Source of the DNA: M3007 sp033764075 | GTDB lineage: Bacteria; Bacteroidota; Bacteroidia; Chitinophagales; Saprospiraceae | Direction: 5' to 3' | Assembly (NCBI GenBank): GCA_033764075.1 | Contig: JANRJH010000020.1 | Coordinates: forward strand, 1-64,000 | Length of the DNA: 64,000 nucleotides | Translations under genes and position numbers: made by a program | The notes under the pieces: generated by a model | Databases searched by the model: none | The model's input: only the letters and a program-made list of their open reading frames with translations | What the model was told of the DNA's origin: nothing | Shown: one piece after another, positions 60,828 through 64,000 of the stretch | How the letters are laid out: each line of letters starts with the position of its first letter | Position numbering within the stretch: the first letter of the stretch is position 1

Positions 60828-61274
60828 ATGTACAAATCTGCATTTGCCTTCCTGCTGGGCGCCGGAATGATTCTGGGGCTCAGCCTGGTCACCCAAAAGC
60901 CGCCCGCGTCTGCCGAACCGGACAAGAAAAACCATCGGATCGTGTTCCACCTCAGCACGCCCGACACCGCCGCCTATCGGGCCCTGACCAAGCAACTGAC
61001 CAACATACGCGAGCATTGGCCCGACGCCGAGATCGAAGTGGTGGCCCACAACAAAGGCGTAGCCATGCTGCAAAGCAATAAAACCAACGTGGCGAATGAA
61101 GTGCAGGCGGCTATGAACAACCGCGTCCGCTTCGTGGTGTGCGAGCAAACCCTGAAAAACATGAACATCCCCAGGGAGTCCATCGTCCCCAATGCCGGCT
61201 TTGTGGAGCGCGGTCTGGTGGAGATCGTGGAAAAACAGGAGGCCGGCTGGTCTTACATCAAAGCGGGTTTCTAG
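60828..61274 (+). CDS. DsrE family protein with N-terminal anchor
   Basis: This 148-residue protein has a signal anchor (about 5-22) and a DsrE-like domain: NHRIVFHLSTPD, IEVVAHNKGVAML, and RFVVCEQTLKNMNIPRESIVPNAGFVERGLVEIV. C105 in VVCEQ is the position of the sulfur-carrying cysteine in DsrE/TusD relatives. Most cytoplasmic DsrE proteins lack an export signal; this one seems to be periplasmic. It starts 6 bases after the cytochrome gene. It is probably a sulfur acceptor or carrier for the module. Confidence 0.82.
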   Translation: MYKSAFAFLLGAGMILGLSLVTQKPPASAEPDKKNHRIVFHLSTPDTAAYRALTKQLTNIREHWPDAEIEVVAHNKGVAMLQSNKTNVANEVQAAMNNRVRFVVCEQTLKNMNIPRESIVPNAGFVERGLVEIVEKQEAGWSYIKAGF

Positions 61275-61280
61275 GCCTGA

Positions 61281-62288
61281 TCATTCCACAAAATACACCA
61301 GCCTGGTCAGCCACTTGCTGGTATCGGGTTCCTGCTCCGGGTCGGTGATGTACTGTTCGACCACCGGCGCGCGCTGGGTCAGGTTGTGTTCGGCCATGTA
61401 GGCGTCCATGGCGTAGTGGGCCCTGCCGATGGTGTCGTAGCTGCCCAAATAGTCGATGATCAGGGCTTTGCCGCCCATGGGGAATACCGAAAACCGGCCG
61501 ATGGGCTGCTCCGTGGCAATGGGCACGGCGGCCGCCATGTCAACCATCTGCGTTGAATCATTGTGCGCCCAGTACAAGCCGGAGGGCATGCCCGCAGGCG
61601 CCACGCCAGCCTTGTTGAGGGCGGTCATGACAGCCGAAAAGCCGGAGGCGTATTCCGCCGGGATTTTGGGTATGGCAATGTTTTTTCGCGTACCGACGTA
61701 GTAAAGTATGGGCAGTTCCTCCACCGCCACTTCGTATCCCCGGTATTTTTTGTGGGCAATGGCCTCGGTAGCCTTTTTGAGCCGGGCCAGACCGCGTTCG
61801 TAATCCCTGCCGAGGGCCAGGTCCATATTGGTGAACATGGCAAAACCGTTCCAGGGAAACGGAATGGTCATGTCCATACCCCAGGTGACTTTGGTCTTTT
61901 TGCCCGCCGCCTCAAAGGTCATGAACGTCGGGGCGGTGTTTTCCCAGGGTTCGGTGAACACGACGTCCGTCTCCATGCGCTGTGGCGACAGGGAGCGGAT
62001 CACCTGCTTGCCTTTGCCGACATCGTTGTTGCCCGACCAGGTGTAGGTGGCGCCGACCTCGCCGTCGGTGCCGGAAATAGTGGTTTCCATTCCCCGATCC
62101 AGTTCGGCCCAGGGAGACCAGGAGTCAAAGTTTTTGAAAAAACGAACGTGGTTGTACACCAGTGTTGCCGGTGCGTCTATCTCGATGCTGCGTTCGATGT
62201 GATAATCCTTGCGGGCAAAAAGACCGAAAGTGACAACGGCAATCGCCAGGGCGAGTACGATGTACAGGAGAATTTTCAGCGCTTTCAT
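61281..62288 (-). CDS. SRPBCC/START-like protein with GyrI-like effector-binding C-terminus
   Basis: This 335-residue protein has an N-terminal membrane anchor (about 5-24), an SRPBCC polyketide-cyclase-like domain (about 30-165, HIERSIEIDAPATLVYNHVRFF ... FDSWSPWAEL) and a GyrI/AraC effector-binding-like domain (about 180-335, ELPILYYVGTRKNIAIPKIP, GKALIIDYLGSYDTIGRAHYAMDAYM). It likely binds a small molecule. A perfect -7 element lies at 62303-62310. It converges with the dsrE-like gene with 6 bases between stops. Confidence 0.82.
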   Translation of the reverse strand: MKALKILLYIVLALAIAVVTFGLFARKDYHIERSIEIDAPATLVYNHVRFFKNFDSWSPWAELDRGMETTISGTDGEVGATYTWSGNNDVGKGKQVIRSLSPQRMETDVVFTEPWENTAPTFMTFEAAGKKTKVTWGMDMTIPFPWNGFAMFTNMDLALGRDYERGLARLKKATEAIAHKKYRGYEVAVEELPILYYVGTRKNIAIPKIPAEYASGFSAVMTALNKAGVAPAGMPSGLYWAHNDSTQMVDMAAAVPIATEQPIGRFSVFPMGGKALIIDYLGSYDTIGRAHYAMDAYMAEHNLTQRAPVVEQYITDPEQEPDTSKWLTRLVYFVE

Positions 62289-62302
62289 GGTTGAAGTTTG
62301 GG

Positions 62303-62310
62303 CAAAAGTA
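62303..62310 (-). promoter_or_regulatory. -7 promoter element for the SRPBCC gene
   Basis: The minus strand reads TACTTTTG, a perfect match, 14 bases before the start and between two same-strand genes. It allows transcription separate from the LysM gene. Confidence 0.5.
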
Positions 62311-62316
62311 GGCTTT

Positions 62317-63657
62317 TTACTGCACCCGGAGTCTTTGGCCGACGTTGATCTGGTCTGTCGGCATGTTGTTCAGCTCCTTGATTTTAGTGACGGTGGTGTT
62401 GTACTTGCGCGCTACGCCGAAGAGGGTTTCGCCGCGTTGCACCACGTGGTACTGGGCGCCCGGGGTGTCGGCCGGAGGCACGTACTCCGGCGGGCGGGTG
62501 GGCGTCGGGTCGTCGGGGTCTATGATCACGTCGGTATCGGGCGCCATGCCCGGGGGGAAGGTGGGCTTGTTCATTTCTACGGGCGGCGGCGCAGGGTCAT
62601 TGCCGGCCGGCCGGAGCCGGATGTATTCGCTTTTTGTTTTGGAGCCTTTGAGTCGGATTTTTTCGCCTTTCATGGGCTCCTGGCCTTTTTTCATGCCGTT
62701 GCGCTCCAGGAGTTTTTCCAACTGGATGCCGTACAATTGGCTGATGTTGAACATGGTCTCCCTTTCACGGACAAAATGGTGGGTGGCCGCGCCTTTCCAG
62801 CTCGTTTTTTTAGGCTGGATGAAAATGCGGGTATTGGGCGCCAGTTTGTCGCCGACGGCGTAGCCGCGGTCGTTGTAGTCGGCCACCTTCTGGGGGGAGA
62901 GTCCGTAGAGTTTGGCAATTTCAGACAGGGTTTCGCCGTCGCGCGCCAGCACCACCTCGGCGTCGTTCACCTTGCCGATGCGCCGGGTGCCGGTTTCGGC
63001 GGGTTTCACGTTTTCCGCGCCGGTCGGTTGGTCGTACCGGTATAGTTCGTAGCGTTCGACGATCTCGATGAGCTTGTCGGCGTAGGTGGGGGAGGTTGCG
63101 TACCCGGCGGTTTGCAGCCCTTTGGCCCAGGCCTTGTAGTCGTTCCGCGGCAGGTTGAACAGGAAGCCATAGCGGTTGTATTTGCGCGGGTCGCGCAGGA
63201 ACTCGCTGTGGTCCAGGAAGCAGGTTTCAATTTTATCGTATTGCCGGAAGCAGGATTTAACCGGCTTGCCCTGGGCGTCCTTGTCGTCGTCCTGAATGGA
63301 GTACGACTTGCCGGTCCAGTTGGATCCGCATTTGATGCCGAAATGGTTATTGGCTTTTTGGGCGAGCTCGCTCTGTCCGGCGTTGCTCTCCAGAATGCCC
63401 TGGGCAAGGGTGATGCTGGCCGGCACGCCACTGCGCATCATTTCGGCGATGGCCGCCTGCGCATAATGCTCCCGGTAGTCGAGATGCGCCTGGTACGGGC
63501 TGCCGGCGCCGGTCTTCGCCACATCCGGACCCAGGGTGCCCACCAGATCGACGGTCACTTTATCGGAAGGTGCGGACACGGTTTTTTGGGTGGTGGCACA
63601 GCTGTACAGGAGGAGAATGGAAAGCGATAAGGCCGCAAGAACGGGACGGTTGGTCAT
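62317..63657 (-). CDS. Glucosaminidase-LysM peptidoglycan hydrolase lipoprotein
   Basis: This 446-residue lipoprotein (lipobox LLYSC, cysteine near 20) has a GH73-type N-acetylglucosaminidase domain (about 58-205, YAQAAIAEMMRSGVPASITLAQGILESNAGQSELA with the catalytic-acid segment GILESNAG, and NNHFGIKC). Three LysM modules follow: about 227-275 (LARDGETLSEIAKLYGLSP), 285-335 (HFVRERETMFNISQLYG) and 401-446 (VVQRGETLFGVARKYN). It cuts glycan strands in the wall, anchored from the outer membrane. A proline-rich linker with PDDPTPTRPPEYVPP lies before the last LysM. Confidence 0.92.
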   Translation of the reverse strand: MTNRPVLAALSLSILLLYSCATTQKTVSAPSDKVTVDLVGTLGPDVAKTGAGSPYQAHLDYREHYAQAAIAEMMRSGVPASITLAQGILESNAGQSELAQKANNHFGIKCGSNWTGKSYSIQDDDKDAQGKPVKSCFRQYDKIETCFLDHSEFLRDPRKYNRYGFLFNLPRNDYKAWAKGLQTAGYATSPTYADKLIEIVERYELYRYDQPTGAENVKPAETGTRRIGKVNDAEVVLARDGETLSEIAKLYGLSPQKVADYNDRGYAVGDKLAPNTRIFIQPKKTSWKGAATHHFVRERETMFNISQLYGIQLEKLLERNGMKKGQEPMKGEKIRLKGSKTKSEYIRLRPAGNDPAPPPVEMNKPTFPPGMAPDTDVIIDPDDPTPTRPPEYVPPADTPGAQYHVVQRGETLFGVARKYNTTVTKIKELNNMPTDQINVGQRLRVQ

Positions 63658-63732
63658 CTTTTGCTGGTTGAAAAACGATGATGAGCGGTAAAATTCGCTA
63701 CTCGTAACGTATTTTAAATAAAAAATATTCTT

Positions 63733-64000
63733 TTACACGTTTAGCCAATAAACCAATTTGAGCACCAGGGTCCTGTTTTTAGGGGTTAAAAACCGGACGT
63801 CCGTGCCGTTCACCGGCTGGGCATAGCTGTTGTCGGTGTACACCAGGAACAAGTCGGAAACCGGCAGGTACCGCCACTGCAGGCGGGTGTTGATGTTAAA
63901 ATTATTGGCCTGGGTGTTGTACTGAAAAAACGCGCTGAGGAACACACTTCTGGTAAACGCCAGTTCGGCGCTGGGGCCCACCAGCCAGAAATTGGTGGAG
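63733..64000 (-). CDS. C-terminal part of a DUF5916-type outer-membrane protein, cut by the window edge
   Basis: The frame is open from the right edge to the stop at 63733-63735. The sequence FNINTRLQWRYLPVSDLFLVYTDNSYA and the last strand NRTLVLKLVYWLNV match the end of DUF5916 proteins (with a CBM9-like N-terminal part and a C-terminal barrel), common in Bacteroidota. About 88 residues are visible. It precedes the LysM gene on the same strand. The family call rests on the tail only. Confidence 0.7.
   Translation of the reverse strand, partial: STNFWLVGPSAELAFTRSVFLSAFFQYNTQANNFNINTRLQWRYLPVSDLFLVYTDNSYAQPVNGTDVRFLTPKNRTLVLKLVYWLNV

Overview
The window is a 64 kb chromosomal segment of a Bacteroidota bacterium, most likely from the Saprospiria (Lewinella/Haliscomenobacter-like). 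The phylum call rests on what is visible: type IX secretion C-terminal domains on three large surface proteins, about twenty matches to the Bacteroidota promoter element TAnnTTTG just upstream of genes, weak ribosome binding sites, and families such as DUF5777, DUF4286, DUF2805 and DUF5916. Base composition is fairly GC-rich for the phylum. Two AT-rich genes (16093-16482 and 42456-42806) stand out. I see no rRNA, tRNA, CRISPR array, prophage or complete insertion sequence.

Layout. 1-8989: surface polysaccharide locus with a GT2 transferase on the minus strand, then a plus-strand run of CheY-like receiver, sugar-1-phosphate transferase with a degenerate receiver domain, two GT2 transferases, an SGNH hydrolase, an MBOAT O-acyltransferase and a DltD/AlgX-like SGNH protein. 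This looks like assembly plus O-acylation of an exopolysaccharide. 9004-19869: housekeeping and transport genes (orphan VWA protein, TPR protein, aspS, CNNM/CorC protein, ECF sigma factor, hisS, nhaD), interrupted by a GxxExxY nuclease-fold gene sandwiched between two related long hairpins. 19914-35385: MBL hydrolase, secreted T9SS proteins (one with Kazal and dockerin-like modules), a PagL-like deacylase, a Crp/Fnr regulator, small membrane proteins, an AI-2E family permease and two more large T9SS cargo proteins.

35503-45329: fhs, a mannosylglycerate operon (mpgS-mpgP), a sugar nucleotidyltransferase followed in the same reading frame by a DUF2805 gene, a sodium/solute symporter, an AT-rich orphan gene beside an IS3-like end motif, OsmC, and an iscS-iscU-iscA operon. 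45478-54109: methylmalonyl-CoA mutase beta-type subunit, DUF58, VanX-like dipeptidase, ppsA, an alpha/beta hydrolase and ligA. 54120-57389: minus-strand envelope and heme-protein genes. 57676-61274: a 42-residue membrane peptide gene, then a SoxB-like / TsdA-like diheme cytochrome / DsrE trio that looks like a compact sulfur-oxidation module. 61281-64000: SRPBCC/GyrI-like protein, a glucosaminidase-LysM lipoprotein and the C-terminal end of a DUF5916 protein.

The two most interesting points are the GxxExxY gene whose last codons and stop lie inside one of its flanking hairpin repeats (possibly a nuclease-linked mobile repeat unit) and the SoxB-like/TsdA-like/DsrE trio, which lacks SoxYZ and SoxXA in this window. 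All function calls are from reading motifs by eye; no database search was run.
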